In this document: positions 8,489-17,653 of the stretch, in pieces | How the letters are laid out: each line of letters opens with the position of its first letter | Position numbering within the stretch: position 1 is the first letter of the stretch | Assembly (NCBI RefSeq): GCF_029320955.1 | Contig: NZ_CP119757.1 | Coordinates: 4,030,001-4,094,000 of the forward strand | DNA from: Flavobacterium sp. YJ01 | Lineage (GTDB): Bacteria > Bacteroidota > Bacteroidia > Flavobacteriales > Flavobacteriaceae | Direction: 5' to 3' | DNA length: 64,000 nt | Notes under the pieces: generated by a model | Databases searched by the model: none | Told to the model about the DNA's origin: nothing | Seen by the model: only the letters and a program-made list of their open reading frames with translations | Position numbers and translations under genes: made by a program

Positions 8489-9991
8489 TTACAATGCGAA
8501 TAATAAGGTAAGCGTTACATTGTTCAATTTAGAATTAATGTTTGCGCCGTCTGTAAAACCTGTTGCGAAAAATCCTTGATTTGATTTTCTATGAGCGTAA
8601 GAATAAGCTAAGTCTAATTTTGTTCCTCCAAAATCATATCCTAAACCACCAGAAAAGCTGTTTAAGTCCCCTACAGTTCTTCTATTTTCGTACGGACTTC
8701 CTTCAAAACGATATCCGCCTCTTAAACTTAATTGGTTTATTTTGTATTCTGCACCAATTCTAAGTTCATCGTTTCTTTTTAAAGCGCTGCTTATATCAGC
8801 GTTTACGCCTCTAAAGCCTTCATCGTTAGTTGGTTTGAATTTGCTGTTCCCGTAGTTTTTTGTAGAGTAGTCGATACTTATTAAACCTGATTTTCCAAAA
8901 ACATAAGCGGCGCTAAGAGTCCATTTATCAGGAGTTTGTAAAGTGTATGAATCATATACATTTACAACATTTGGATTAACAGGATTGTCAAATGTATCAC
9001 CAGCGCTAGTTTCAGTTGTTGTGAATAAACTTTGTGAAACTTCGTCATAAAGGGTGTACCAAGTGTTTGATTCGTAAGATAAACCTAACCTAAGAGCTTC
9101 TGTTACTTTTCCTATTGCTCCCAATTGAAAAGAGAATCCGTTTCCATAAGTGTAAAGTTCATTGTTGAAACGTAAATTTGAAATTGTTTCGTAAGTTTCT
9201 AAAGGATTATTGTTGTATTCGTAAAAACTTGTAGTTCTTCTATAATCTGTTACGTGAACATTTAAGTTAGCTCCAAGATAAAGTCTGTCTTTATAAGAAG
9301 TGGAAATATTAAAACTTGCTTTGCTGTTATAACCTCTAGCGTAAATTTCATTTTCTTGATGATAATTTCCGCCAGCTGGCACATTAGATGTGTAAGCTGT
9401 ATTGTTGTTATTGTCTGCAACAGGATTAATTACATATCCTTCGTAACCAAAAAAAGCTTGCTGCTCTCTATAACTTAAGTCTTCGTATGGATTATTAGTA
9501 ATGTTTCCTAAAGGAATTCCATTTGCGAAAGCTAAGAAATAACCATCAACAGAATTAGTTGGATTTGTTCCTGCAGAGAAAACACTATTGTTGAAGTTGT
9601 TTGTATTCTCGTACATTGCACCAATTGCAATTTTGTTCCATCCATTGTTAGGATTACGATCTTTAAAAACAAAAATAGCTCCAGCTTGGTTTAAGATAAA
9701 TGAGTTTTCTTTCTCAGAAGTCTGAGTTCCAAAATAATTAGAATTGTTTTTAATATTCTGATTGCTGAAAGATACACCTACTTGATTAGTGTTAAAGATT
9801 GATGAACCTGCTGGATTTACGCTTAAAGAAGATAAATCTCCTCCTACTGCGCCGAAAGCACCGCTCATTGCTCTATATCGAGCAGTTCCTGTTAGATTGT
9901 CCTGAGCATAACGCAAAGCATCTGAAACTTCTTGAGAATATGACGCGCTGACAGTTAGTCCTGTTATAAAAAGGAATAGTATTTTTTTCAT
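8489..9991 (-). CDS. Outer-membrane transport protein of the OMPP1/FadL/TodX type
   Basis: The 500-residue protein has a signal peptide (cleaved near YSQ, residue 20) and the FadL-type N-terminus (about residues 33-65, ALRYAQDNLTGTARYRAMSG and VGGDLSSLSVNPAG), followed by a long beta barrel ending in TLTLLFAL. The family makes 14-strand barrels with an N-terminal hatch that pass hydrophobic compounds through the outer membrane. The substrate is unknown; several external loops are Asn/Tyr rich. It is downstream of, and 38 bases from, the repeat-rich lipoprotein gene, so the two may be cotranscribed, ending at the terminator just downstream. Confidence 0.88.
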   Translation of the reverse strand: MKKILFLFITGLTVSASYSQEVSDALRYAQDNLTGTARYRAMSGAFGAVGGDLSSLSVNPAGSSIFNTNQVGVSFSNQNIKNNSNYFGTQTSEKENSFILNQAGAIFVFKDRNPNNGWNKIAIGAMYENTNNFNNSVFSAGTNPTNSVDGYFLAFANGIPLGNITNNPYEDLSYREQQAFFGYEGYVINPVADNNNNTAYTSNVPAGGNYHQENEIYARGYNSKASFNISTSYKDRLYLGANLNVHVTDYRRTTSFYEYNNNPLETYETISNLRFNNELYTYGNGFSFQLGAIGKVTEALRLGLSYESNTWYTLYDEVSQSLFTTTETSAGDTFDNPVNPNVVNVYDSYTLQTPDKWTLSAAYVFGKSGLISIDYSTKNYGNSKFKPTNDEGFRGVNADISSALKRNDELRIGAEYKINQLSLRGGYRFEGSPYENRRTVGDLNSFSGGLGYDFGGTKLDLAYSYAHRKSNQGFFATGFTDGANINSKLNNVTLTLLFAL

Positions 9992-10029
9992 TTTGATAAG
10001 TTTTAGTTTGAAATTATTTTGAGGAAGAA

Positions 10030-11052
10030 TTATCTTCTTCCTCCACCGCCACCGCCGCCAGATCTCATTCCTCCACCGCCACCGCCGCCAGACGATCTCA
10101 TGCTTCCGCCGCCGCTATTGTTCATTGAACGTGATGGGCTAGGGCTGTAGCTTCTAGATGAGTTGCTGTTGCTGCTTGGTGTGTAGCTTCTATTTGTAGT
10201 TCCGCTACTATTATTGTTGTAAGATCTTCTATTGCTGTAAGTGCTGTAATCAGATCCGTTTGTAGTAGATCTTCTATTTGTAAATGTTGGAGTTGAGGTT
10301 CTTCCGTTTACTGTAGAAGTTCTTCTAAAATCGGTATAGCCATTACTAGATCTATTGGTTGTATAATTTCTGTTTGTCGTATAGCTACTTCTATTAGTGG
10401 TGTAGTTTCTATTAGAGTTGTAGCTTCTGTTAGAAGCATAACCTCTGCTTGACATATATCCTCCTCTGTCTGAGCTGTAGTTTCTGTTGCCATAATAAGC
10501 TGCAGAACCTCTTCTTCCGTAGGTGTAGTTGTAATTGTTGTAGCCGTAATAACCGCCACCCCAATATCCTGGATAACCCCAGCCCCAGTAACCTGGATAA
10601 CCCCAGCCACCCCAGTAGCCTGGATATCCCCAGCCCCAGTAACCGCCGTAACCCCAGCCATAATAAGGATATCCCATTCCGAATCCGAAAGACCAAGTTG
10701 GATCTGAGTATACATTAACTGAAACTTCAGAATTGCTGCTTCCCCAAGCTGGATAGCCTACAGAGGCAGTTTGAGTGCTGTCATTTTCTGCGTAATTAGT
10801 GTAATTGTCTACGTCTGTAAATATTTCAGTTGGCTGATTGTCATCTTGCATAGATCTGAAGTATTCTTTGTATTGATTGTTCGTGCCGTTCGAATTAGAC
10901 TGCACGTAGCTGTTTGATGAGTTACCATATACACCGTCATTATCATGATAAGATGAATTTTGGTAAGAACCACACGACGCTAGCAATAAACTCAATAATC
11001 CGATTAAGTAAAAATGATTAGAGTTTTGGCGAATAGAAATGTTAGTTTTCAT
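10030..11052 (-). CDS. Low-complexity lipoprotein with Tyr/Gly/Trp repeats
   Basis: The 340-residue protein has a lipoprotein signal (LLSLLLASCGS, Cys27). A Ser/Asn/Tyr-rich region is followed by a run of near-identical GYWGWGYPGYWGG-type repeats (about 120-175), then Asn/Arg/Ser/Thr-rich repeats of the type NRNYTTNRSS (180-270), and a C-terminal tail of GGGGG blocks with MRS. No enzymatic domain was recognised. The DNA repeats give long open frames on both strands, but only this frame has a signal peptide and the periodic aromatic pattern. Its likely place is the outer-membrane surface as a structural or adhesive protein (inference). The C-terminal poly-Gly region may be a site of slippage. 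Confidence 0.75.
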   Translation of the reverse strand: MKTNISIRQNSNHFYLIGLLSLLLASCGSYQNSSYHDNDGVYGNSSNSYVQSNSNGTNNQYKEYFRSMQDDNQPTEIFTDVDNYTNYAENDSTQTASVGYPAWGSSNSEVSVNVYSDPTWSFGFGMGYPYYGWGYGGYWGWGYPGYWGGWGYPGYWGWGYPGYWGGGYYGYNNYNYTYGRRGSAAYYGNRNYSSDRGGYMSSRGYASNRSYNSNRNYTTNRSSYTTNRNYTTNRSSNGYTDFRRTSTVNGRTSTPTFTNRRSTTNGSDYSTYSNRRSYNNNSSGTTNRSYTPSSNSNSSRSYSPSPSRSMNNSGGGSMRSSGGGGGGGMRSGGGGGGGRR

Positions 11053-11072
11053 ATCTGTGGTGTTTTTTATTG

Positions 11073-11100
11073 TTGCACATTACAAAAATAGTTAGTTTTG
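11073..11100 (+). promoter_or_regulatory. Probable proS promoter
   Basis: TTG at 11073-11075, a 17-base spacer and TAGTTTTG at 11093-11100 fit the Bacteroidota -33/-7 pattern. The -7 box lies inside an imperfect palindrome (AATAGTTAG facing CAAACTATT, 11087-11110) that could bind a regulator of this divergent region. On the minus strand TATTTTTG (11083-11090) could be the -7 box of the lipoprotein gene. Confidence 0.5.
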
Positions 11101-11154
11101 TCAAACTATTTAGTTAAAATTATTTAAAACAAAATTTGTGCCAAACTATATAAT

Positions 11155-12633
11155 ATGAGTAAGAACCTCACTACAAGATCAGAAGATTATTCGAAATGGT
11201 ATAACGAGCTGGTTGTGAAAGCAGATCTAGCTGAAAATTCAGGAGTTAGAGGCTGTATGGTTATTAAACCGTACGGATATGCTATTTGGGAAAAAATGCA
11301 GGCTGAGTTAGATCGAATGTTTAAAGAAACGGGACATCAAAATGCTTATTTTCCGTTATTCGTGCCGAAGAGCATGTTTGAGGCTGAAGAAAAAAATGCA
11401 GAAGGATTTGCAAAAGAATGTGCTGTTGTAACGCATTATAGACTAAAAAATGATGAAGATAGGCCAGGAAAATTAATGGTTGATCCAAATGCAAAACTAG
11501 AAGAAGAACTTATTGTTCGTCCGACAAGTGAAGCAATTATTTGGTCTACATATAAAGGATGGGTACAGTCATATAGAGATTTGCCTTTATTGATTAATCA
11601 ATGGGCAAATGTGGTTCGTTGGGAAATGCGTACGCGTTTGTTTTTAAGAACTGCAGAGTTTTTATGGCAAGAGGGGCATACGGCTCACGCTACAAAAGCA
11701 GAAGCTATTGAAGAATCTGAGAAAATGATGAATGTGTATGCGGATTTTGCTGAAAATTTCATGGCAATTCCTGTAGTAAAAGGATTCAAGACAGAAACAG
11801 AGCGTTTTGCAGGAGCTGATGAAACGTATTGTATTGAAGCTTTAATGCAGGATGGAAAAGCTTTACAGGCTGGAACTTCACACTTTTTAGGTCAAAACTT
11901 TGCAAAAGCATTTGATGTTAAGTTTGCTAATGCTGAAGGAAAACAAGAGCATGTTTGGGGGACTTCATGGGGAGTTTCAACTCGTTTAATGGGGGCTTTG
12001 ATTATGACGCATTCAGATGATCAAGGTTTGGTTCTGCCTCCAAATTTAGCGCCAATTCAGGTTGTAATTGTTCCTATTCATAAAACAGATGAGCAATTAG
12101 CGCAAATCACTGCTGCGGTTAATGAATTGACTGCAAAATTGAAAAAACTAAAGATTTCGGTAAAATATGATGACAGAACGACTCAAAAGCCAGGATTTAA
12201 ATTTGCTGAATGGGAATTAAAAGGTGTTCCTGTTAGAATTGCTGTTGGTCCGAAAGATTTAGAAAACGGAACTTTTGAAGTGGCAAGACGCGATAATTTA
12301 TCAAAAGAAGTTGTGGCTTCAGAGAAAATTGTTGATTATGTAAATGATTTGTTAGAGCAGATTCAAAAAGATTTGTTTGATAGAGCTTTGAATTATCGTA
12401 ATACACATATTACAGAAGTAAATAGCTTTGAAGAATTTAAAGAAGTTTTAGAAGGTAAAGGAGGTTTTATTTCGGCACATTGGGATGGAACTGCGGCTAC
12501 AGAAGAAAAGATAAAAGACTTGACAAAAGCTACGATTCGTTGTATTCCTTTGGACGCTGTTGAAGAGGCGGGAACCTGTGTGTTTACTGGTAGTCCTTCT
12601 GCTAAAAGAGTGCTGTTTGCAAAGGCTTATTAA
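11155..12633 (+). CDS. proS: Prolyl-tRNA synthetase
   Basis: The 492-residue class IIa synthetase charges tRNA-Pro. It is of the shorter, archaeal/eukaryote-like type (no inserted editing domain between motifs 2 and 3), with motif 2 around [20 protein letters not shown] and motif 3 around [16 protein letters not shown]. The anticodon-binding domain starts near VVIVPIHK, and a C-terminal zinc-type domain ends in RVLFAKAY. ProS of this length and type is usual in Bacteroidota. The gene is followed by two tRNA-Glu genes that have their own promoter. No frameshift or missing motif was seen. Confidence 0.96.
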   Translation: MSKNLTTRSEDYSKWYNELVVKADLAENSGVRGCMVIKPYGYAIWEKMQAELDRMFKETGHQNAYFPLFVPKSMFEAEEKNAEGFAKECAVVTHYRLKNDEDRPGKLMVDPNAKLEEELIVRPTSEAIIWSTYKGWVQSYRDLPLLINQWANVVRWEMRTRLFLRTAEFLWQEGHTAHATKAEAIEESEKMMNVYADFAENFMAIPVVKGFKTETERFAGADETYCIEALMQDGKALQAGTSHFLGQNFAKAFDVKFANAEGKQEHVWGTSWGVSTRLMGALIMTHSDDQGLVLPPNLAPIQVVIVPIHKTDEQLAQITAAVNELTAKLKKLKISVKYDDRTTQKPGFKFAEWELKGVPVRIAVGPKDLENGTFEVARRDNLSKEVVASEKIVDYVNDLLEQIQKDLFDRALNYRNTHITEVNSFEEFKEVLEGKGGFISAHWDGTAATEEKIKDLTKATIRCIPLDAVEEAGTCVFTGSPSAKRVLFAKAY

Positions 12634-12661
12634 AAAAAAATAAAAAAAATAGCATCAGCTA

Positions 12662-12691
12662 TTGTGCAACTAAAAAATAGATGTATCTTTG
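12662..12691 (+). promoter_or_regulatory. Promoter of the tRNA-Glu pair
   Basis: TTG at 12662-12664, exactly 19 bases of spacer, and TATCTTTG at 12684-12691 match the Bacteroidota consensus (TTTG/TTG, N19, TAnnTTTG). The first tRNA starts 20 bases further on. Confidence 0.8.
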
Positions 12692-12711
12692 CATCCGCAT
12701 TAGAGAAGCAC

Positions 12712-12783
12712 GGTCCGTTCGTCTATCGGTTAGGACGCCAGGTTTTCATCCTGGTAAGGGGGGTTCGATTCCCCCACGGACTA
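12712..12783 (+). tRNA. tRNA-Glu (anticodon TTC), first copy
   Basis: 72 nt without an encoded CCA. The acceptor stem GGTCCGT pairs with ACGGACT (G-U at the first pair). The D arm is GTC...GAC. The anticodon stem CCAGG/CCTGG encloses TTTTCAT with anticodon TTC, and the T arm is GGGGG/CCCCC with TTCGATT. The discriminator is A. Confidence 0.97.
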
Positions 12784-12828
12784 CTAGTTATATTACATAT
12801 TGAAAAGTTTCCAAACTAGGAGAATTTA

Positions 12829-12900
12829 GGTCCGTTCGTCTAGGGGTTAGGACGCCAGGTTTTCATCCTGGTAACAGGGGTTCGATTCCCCTACGGACTA
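12829..12900 (+). tRNA. tRNA-Glu (anticodon TTC), second copy
   Basis: 72 nt with the same acceptor, anticodon arm and discriminator as the first copy. The D loop differs by two bases (GTCTAGGGGTTAGGAC), and the variable/T arm has compensating changes (AGGGG/CCCCT), so the fold is intact. It lies 45 bases after the first copy, consistent with one transcript. Confidence 0.97.
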
Positions 12901-12965
12901 CAAAATTAGTTGTAAATAAGTTTTGTAAAATAAAAATTGGTGTCTCGGTTTTTGTTTTATTAGTT

Positions 12966-13012
12966 AAAACCAAAGTGATTGCTTTGCAATTGTGGGAGGT
13001 TTTTCTTTTTTA
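12966..13012 (+). terminator. Possible terminator behind the tRNA pair
   Basis: AAAACC (12966-12971) can pair with GGTTTT (12998-13003) around an inner CAAAG/CTTTG hairpin, followed by a T-rich run. The stem is interrupted, so this is a weak call. Confidence 0.35.
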
Positions 13013-13054
13013 ACTAGTATTTATAATAATTATTACATCTAAAATTGAAAGAAA

Positions 13055-13306
13055 ATGGCAAATCATAAGTCAGCATTAAAAAGAATCAGAAGTAACGAAA
13101 AGAAAAGAGTACTTAACAGATACCAACACAAAACTACTCGTAATGCTATTAAAGCATTAAGATTAGCTACTGATAAGTCTGATGCTGCTGCTAAGTTATC
13201 TACTGTAATCTCTATGATTGATAAATTAGCTAAAAAGAACATCATTCATGATAATAAAGCTTCTAATTTGAAGTCTAAATTAACTAAACATGTTGCTAAA
13301 TTGTAA
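13055..13306 (+). CDS. rpsT: 30S ribosomal protein S20
   Basis: The 83-residue basic protein starts MANHKSALKRIRSNEKK and has the helical, Lys/Arg/Ala-rich composition typical of S20, which binds 16S rRNA early in small-subunit assembly. The length matches the family. It has a GAAAG-type purine stretch before the ATG and ends at a strong terminator 24 bases after the stop. Upstream are the tRNA-Glu genes; no clear TAnnTTTG box of its own was found, so read-through from the tRNA transcript or an unseen promoter must supply it. Confidence 0.97.
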   Translation: MANHKSALKRIRSNEKKRVLNRYQHKTTRNAIKALRLATDKSDAAAKLSTVISMIDKLAKKNIIHDNKASNLKSKLTKHVAKL

Positions 13307-13330
13307 TTAATACAATTTGCTAAAGATATA

Positions 13331-13357
13331 AAAGTCCTCTAAAAGAGGACTTTTTTT
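13331..13357 (+). terminator. Terminator of rpsT
   Basis: A perfect 10-bp stem (AAAGTCCTCT with AGAGGACTTT), 3-base loop and T run. Confidence 0.93.
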
Positions 13358-13458
13358 GTTTTAACTCCAATTGGATTCTGATAAAATAATAAATTCCAAA
13401 TTCCAATATTTGTCAAGATTAGAATTTGAAATTTAAAATATTTGGAGTTTTGAAAATT

Positions 13459-13866
13459 TTATAAATCTATTTTCTTTTTAAGGTACTCTAGCATCTGTTG
13501 GGTAACCGGTTTTGAAAGAAAATCAATGATAATTGGATATTTTTTTGCTTTGGCAAGATCTTCAGGGTCTATTGTTGAGGACAATACAATTACTGGAGCA
13601 GAATTAAATTCATTATAAGCAGAAGAAGTAAAATGATCTAAAAATTCCCAGCCACCCATGATAGGCATGTTTAAATCTAAAAAAATTAATTCTGGTTTTT
13701 TTCTATTCTTATCATTAGTGTATTTTAAGGTATTGAAATGATGAAGTGCTTCTTCACCGTTTTGAGCTGTAATAACTTCATTCGAAAATGAAGATTTTGA
13801 AATTACTTTTTTGCATAGCATTAATGTGATTGGATCATCGTCTATGCATAAAATCTGCTCAAGCAT
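13459..13866 (-). CDS. Single-domain response regulator (CheY-like)
   Basis: The 135-residue receiver domain has the acidic pocket in LCIDDDP (Asp9-11), phospho-acceptor Asp64 in IFLDLNMP, the switch Ser in VLSS (96-97) and Lys119 in LSKP. It has no output domain, so it must act by protein contact or as a phosphorelay intermediate. It starts five bases after the stop of the PAS histidine kinase gene on the same strand, which makes that kinase its likely partner. Stand-alone receivers of this length that follow PAS kinases are common in Flavobacterium. Confidence 0.92.
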   Translation of the reverse strand: MLEQILCIDDDPITLMLCKKVISKSSFSNEVITAQNGEEALHHFNTLKYTNDKNRKKPELIFLDLNMPIMGGWEFLDHFTSSAYNEFNSAPVIVLSSTIDPEDLAKAKKYPIIIDFLSKPVTQQMLEYLKKKIDL

Positions 13867-13871
13867 AATAA

Positions 13872-15581
13872 TTAGTTTTTAAATGTTATTGTAAATGTGG
13901 TGCCTTTATTAACTTCACTATCTATAGCAATTGTTCCTCCCATCGTTTCTACTTGTGATTTTACAAGATAAAGTCCCAATCCTTTGCTGTCTGGATAATT
14001 GTGGAATCTTTGATATAGCCCAAAAACTTTATCGCGATTTCTTTCTAAATCGATTCCTATTCCGTTGTCTTTAAAAGTGATTATTGTTTTATTGTCTACT
14101 TGTTCGGCCGTAATGGCTATTTTTAGTTTTCTGTTTTCAGATTTGTATTTTATTGAATTGGTTAGTAGATTAAGTAAAATGCTTTCAATATACGCTTTAT
14201 TTATTATTAGCTGTGGCAGTTTGTCAAATTTAAGTTTGATAATGGGTTTGTGTAATTCAATTTGAAAGGATAATTGGCTAAAAACATTTTCAAAAACTTC
14301 TTTTAGAGAAACTTCTTCTTTTTGCATTGAAGGATTGTCTTTGATAATAATGACTTTTACTAAATCATTAATTGTTTCGTTAAGCAAATGGGTAGATTTT
14401 GTAAATCCTGCTAAGATTTCTTGTAGTTCTTCATTCTCAATCGGAATATCTTCTGTCAAGTTTAGAAGCCCAATTAGGTTAGATAATGGAGCTCGAAGGT
14501 TGTGAGATGTTATGTAAGAGAACTGTTTGAGGTCTTTATTATTTTGAGTAAGTTCTCGAATAAGATGCTCTTTTTCTGTTTCTAATTTTTTTTCGTCTGT
14601 AATGTCTCGTTGTATAGAAATCCAGTGGGTGATTACTTCATCATTGTTAAAAATCGGAATCATAGAGAAACGTACCCAATACTCTTCCTTATTTTTGGTG
14701 TATGTAATAGTTTCTATTAGGCATTCTTCTTCGTTTTTTATTGCTTTTAATAATTTTTTTAATTCATCCGAATCAGATTTTGGACCTTTAAAAATATTGG
14801 CTGATTTTCCAATTATTTCATTAGATTGATAGCCTGACATCTGCGAAAACGCTGGGTTTACGTAAACAATTTTAGGGATTTTGCCGTCGGGCGAATTGGC
14901 TTCTGTAATTAAAATAGAATCTTTAGATTGTGTAATTACCGTTTCCAGAAGTTTTAAACGTTGTTCCTCTTCTTTTTGTTTAGTGATATCCTGAATGGCT
15001 CCAATCATTCTGATGGCTCTTCCTTTTTCATCCTTTAATAAAAAACCCCTGTCTAAAACATATTTATAAGTGCCGTCTGCACATCTAAAACGATATTGAT
15101 CCTGCCAGTTTTGTGTTTTTTGTTCAATAAAAGAGTAAAGTTTTATTGACATTCGAATGCTGTCTTCAGGGTGTATTTTATCAAACCACCATTTTGAAGT
15201 TTTGCCCACTTCTTCTGGGTTGTAGCCAAAAACGCTTTCTATTCCTTTGTTCCAATTAATGCTGTCTTCTTGAATTTTCCAATCCCAAATTGTATCACTT
15301 GTTGCTTTTGCTACAATGTCATATTTCTCGTTGGATTCTTTTATGTCTTCATTAGTTTTGTTTAACTTTTCAAAAATGCTAATATTCTTTTTTTCGTTTT
15401 TTGAAAGTATGAAACTAAAAACTATTCCCGTTATTAAAATGAATGAAATATCCTTCAAGAGCGATAAAAGCGGATATTGAGAAAATGAAAAGTAGGTTGT
15501 TAGTAATTGATGACAAATAATTGCCATAATTATCGTGATGATTGTATAAATAAGAGTAATTTGGAGAGTTTTACTTTTCAT
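13872..15581 (-). CDS. PAS-domain sensor histidine kinase
   Basis: The 569-residue protein has two N-terminal membrane segments (about 8-28 and 45-60) with almost no periplasmic loop. Two PAS domains with PAC segments follow (about 85-205, FGYNPEEVG, and 210-330, VYVNPAFSQMSGY), then a short coiled linker, a HisKA-type helix with His360 in ITSHNLRAPL, and a HATPase with N box (LLNLLTNSIKYK), DNGIGID and GLGLYLVKS. The second PAS lacks the LOV cysteine motif, so flavin light sensing is unlikely. It likely passes phosphate to the adjacent single-domain regulator. A TAnnTTTG box six bases before the ATG suggests a leaderless mRNA, and a 19-bp palindrome overlaps that promoter. Confidence 0.92.
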   Translation of the reverse strand: MKSKTLQITLIYTIITIIMAIICHQLLTTYFSFSQYPLLSLLKDISFILITGIVFSFILSKNEKKNISIFEKLNKTNEDIKESNEKYDIVAKATSDTIWDWKIQEDSINWNKGIESVFGYNPEEVGKTSKWWFDKIHPEDSIRMSIKLYSFIEQKTQNWQDQYRFRCADGTYKYVLDRGFLLKDEKGRAIRMIGAIQDITKQKEEEQRLKLLETVITQSKDSILITEANSPDGKIPKIVYVNPAFSQMSGYQSNEIIGKSANIFKGPKSDSDELKKLLKAIKNEEECLIETITYTKNKEEYWVRFSMIPIFNNDEVITHWISIQRDITDEKKLETEKEHLIRELTQNNKDLKQFSYITSHNLRAPLSNLIGLLNLTEDIPIENEELQEILAGFTKSTHLLNETINDLVKVIIIKDNPSMQKEEVSLKEVFENVFSQLSFQIELHKPIIKLKFDKLPQLIINKAYIESILLNLLTNSIKYKSENRKLKIAITAEQVDNKTIITFKDNGIGIDLERNRDKVFGLYQRFHNYPDSKGLGLYLVKSQVETMGGTIAIDSEVNKGTTFTITFKN

Positions 15582-15586
15582 TACTC

Positions 15587-15609
15587 CAAATATAGTTAAA
15601 TTAACTATA
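15587..15609 (-). promoter_or_regulatory. Promoter -7 box and overlapping palindromic operator of the PAS kinase
   Basis: Minus-strand TATATTTG (15587-15594) matches the -7 box. The perfect palindrome TATAGTTAAATTAACTATA (15591-15609) overlaps its upstream end. With transcription starting about seven bases after the box, the mRNA would begin at or within a few bases of the start codon (15581). Confidence 0.5.
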
Positions 15610-15722
15610 ACTAAACATATGTTAATGTCAATTTAAGGGCTATATTTTGATGATTTATATTAACTAATTGATTGTATTTACGTAAACTATATTAGAAACG
15701 TTTTTTTTATCAAAATAAAGTG

Positions 15723-15730
15723 TACCTTTG
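15723..15730 (+). promoter_or_regulatory. Promoter -7 box of typA
   Basis: TACCTTTG fits TAnnTTTG and lies 19 bases before the ATG. The region 19-20 bases upstream is a T tract without a clean TTTG. Confidence 0.6.
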
Positions 15731-15749
15731 CGCCCATTAAAAATCACAG

Positions 15750-17546
15750 ATGGAATCTATTAGAAACATTGCAATTATTGCCCACGTCGATCACGGTAAA
15801 ACCACTTTGGTTGATAAAATTATGTATCACTGTCAATTATTTCGTGAAAACGAAAATACAGGTGATTTAATCCTAGATAATAATGATTTAGAGCGTGAGA
15901 GAGGTATTACAATTACTTCTAAGAACGTATCAGTTCAATATAAAGGAACAAAAATCAATATTATTGACACTCCTGGCCACGCGGATTTTGGAGGAGAAGT
16001 TGAACGTGTTTTGAACATGGCCGATGGTGTATGTTTACTAGTAGATGCTTTTGAAGGGCCTATGCCACAAACGCGTTTCGTGTTACAAAAAGCTATTGAC
16101 TTAGGTTTAAAACCATGCGTAGTTATTAATAAAGTTGATAAAGAAAACTGTACTCCAGAAGAAGTTCACGAGAAAGTTTTCGACTTAATGTTTGAATTAG
16201 GTGCTACTGAAGAACAATTGGATTTCCCAACTGTTTATGGTTCGGCTAAAAACAACTGGATGTCTGATGATTGGAAAAATCAAACAGAAAACATTGAACC
16301 ATTATTAGATATGGTTATCGCTAATGTTCCAGCTCCTAAAGTTTCTGAAGGAACTCCTCAAATGTTGATTACATCTTTAGATTTCTCTTCTTTTACAGGT
16401 CGTATCGCTATTGGACGTCTTGAAAGAGGTGTATTGAAAGAAGGATCACCTATTTCTTTAGTAAAAAGAGATGGTAAAATTATCAAATCAAGAATTAAAG
16501 AATTACATACTTTCGAAGGTTTAGGCCGTAGAAAAGTAGAAGAAGTTGTTGCTGGAGATATTTGTGCTGTAGTTGGTATTGAAGGATTTGAAATTGGTGA
16601 TACTATCGCTGACTTCGAAAACCCTGAAGCTTTACAAACTATTGCTATCGATGAGCCAACAATGTCTATGTTGTTCACAATTAACGATTCACCTTTCTTT
16701 GGTAAAGAAGGTAAATTTGTTACTTCTCGTCATATTCGTGAAAGATTAACAAAAGAGCTTGAGAAAAACTTAGCAATGAAAGTTGGAGAAACTGATTCTG
16801 CTGATAAATTCATGGTTTTTGGTCGTGGTGTACTTCACTTATCTGTTCTTATTGAAACAATGAGAAGAGAAGGTTATGAGCTTCAAATTGGTCAGCCACA
16901 AGTTATCATCAAAGAAGTTGATGGTGTTAAATGTGAGCCAATTGAGGAATTAACTATCGACTTACCAGAAAATCTTTCAGGTAGAGCGGTTGAATTCGTA
17001 ACTATCCGTAAAGGAGAAATGCTTTCTATGGAAGGTAAAGGTGAGCGTATGATTATTAAATTCAATATTCCATCTCGTGGAATTATCGGTTTAAGAAATC
17101 AATTGCTTACTGCTACTGCTGGTGAGGCTATTATGGCACACCGTTTCATAGGATACGAACCATACAAAGGGGAAATTCCTGGACGTAACAACGGTTCACT
17201 AATCTCTATGGAAAACGGAAAAGCTATTCCTTACTCTATCGATAAATTACAAGATCGTGGTAAATTCTTCGTTGATCCAAATGAGGATATTTATGAAGGT
17301 CAGGTTATTGGAGAAAACACTCGTAGCGACGATATGACTGTTAACGTTACTAAAACGAAAAAACTTTCTAACGTGCGTTCTTCTGGAGCTGATGATAAAG
17401 CTAGAATTATTCCAGCTATCAAATTCTCTTTAGAAGAAGCTTTAGAGTACATCCAAAAAGATGAGTATGTTGAAGTTACTCCAAAATCTCTTCGTTTAAG
17501 AAAGATTTACTTAAGTGAAACTGATAGAAAAAGATATAAAATCTAA
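15750..17546 (+). CDS. typA: Translational GTPase TypA/BipA
   Basis: The 598-residue protein has an EF-G-like GTPase domain: G1 AHVDHGKT at residues 11-18, switch [14 protein letters not shown]4 NKVDKE, and a G5 SAKN-type stretch. It is followed by the EF-G-like domains and the TypA-specific C-terminal domain with the [19 protein letters not shown] segment. It is a ribosome-bound GTPase that helps large-subunit assembly and growth under stress, especially cold. The length is standard. It is monocistronic, between its own promoter and a strong terminator. Codon use appears that of a well-expressed gene (ACT/GCT/GGT rich compared with neighbours, judged by eye). Confidence 0.97.
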   Translation: MESIRNIAIIAHVDHGKTTLVDKIMYHCQLFRENENTGDLILDNNDLERERGITITSKNVSVQYKGTKINIIDTPGHADFGGEVERVLNMADGVCLLVDAFEGPMPQTRFVLQKAIDLGLKPCVVINKVDKENCTPEEVHEKVFDLMFELGATEEQLDFPTVYGSAKNNWMSDDWKNQTENIEPLLDMVIANVPAPKVSEGTPQMLITSLDFSSFTGRIAIGRLERGVLKEGSPISLVKRDGKIIKSRIKELHTFEGLGRRKVEEVVAGDICAVVGIEGFEIGDTIADFENPEALQTIAIDEPTMSMLFTINDSPFFGKEGKFVTSRHIRERLTKELEKNLAMKVGETDSADKFMVFGRGVLHLSVLIETMRREGYELQIGQPQVIIKEVDGVKCEPIEELTIDLPENLSGRAVEFVTIRKGEMLSMEGKGERMIIKFNIPSRGIIGLRNQLLTATAGEAIMAHRFIGYEPYKGEIPGRNNGSLISMENGKAIPYSIDKLQDRGKFFVDPNEDIYEGQVIGENTRSDDMTVNVTKTKKLSNVRSSGADDKARIIPAIKFSLEEALEYIQKDEYVEVTPKSLRLRKIYLSETDRKRYKI

Positions 17547-17569
17547 TTAGTTTTTCTTTCAATATAAAA

Positions 17570-17609
17570 AATCCCAAATTCCAGTTATGGAGTTTGGGAT
17601 TCTTTTTTT
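17570..17609. terminator. Bidirectional terminator between typA and the type-IX cargo gene
   Basis: A 14-bp stem with one wobble (AATCCCAAATTCCA against 17588-17601), 4-base loop, T run on the plus side and A run (T on the minus strand) on the other. Confidence 0.9.
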
Positions 17610-17653
17610 ACCGTATTTTAGAATTTGGAATTTAAATTTTAGAGTTTAAATTT

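Noticed and set aside
10308-10715. Long open frames in other frames of the Gly/Tyr/Trp lipoprotein gene, both strands
   Set aside because: They are by-products of the repetitive DNA; they lack signal peptide, start context and spacing.
14800-14990. LOV light-sensing domain in the PAS kinase
   Set aside because: The flavin-binding cysteine motif is absent; an ordinary PAS domain.
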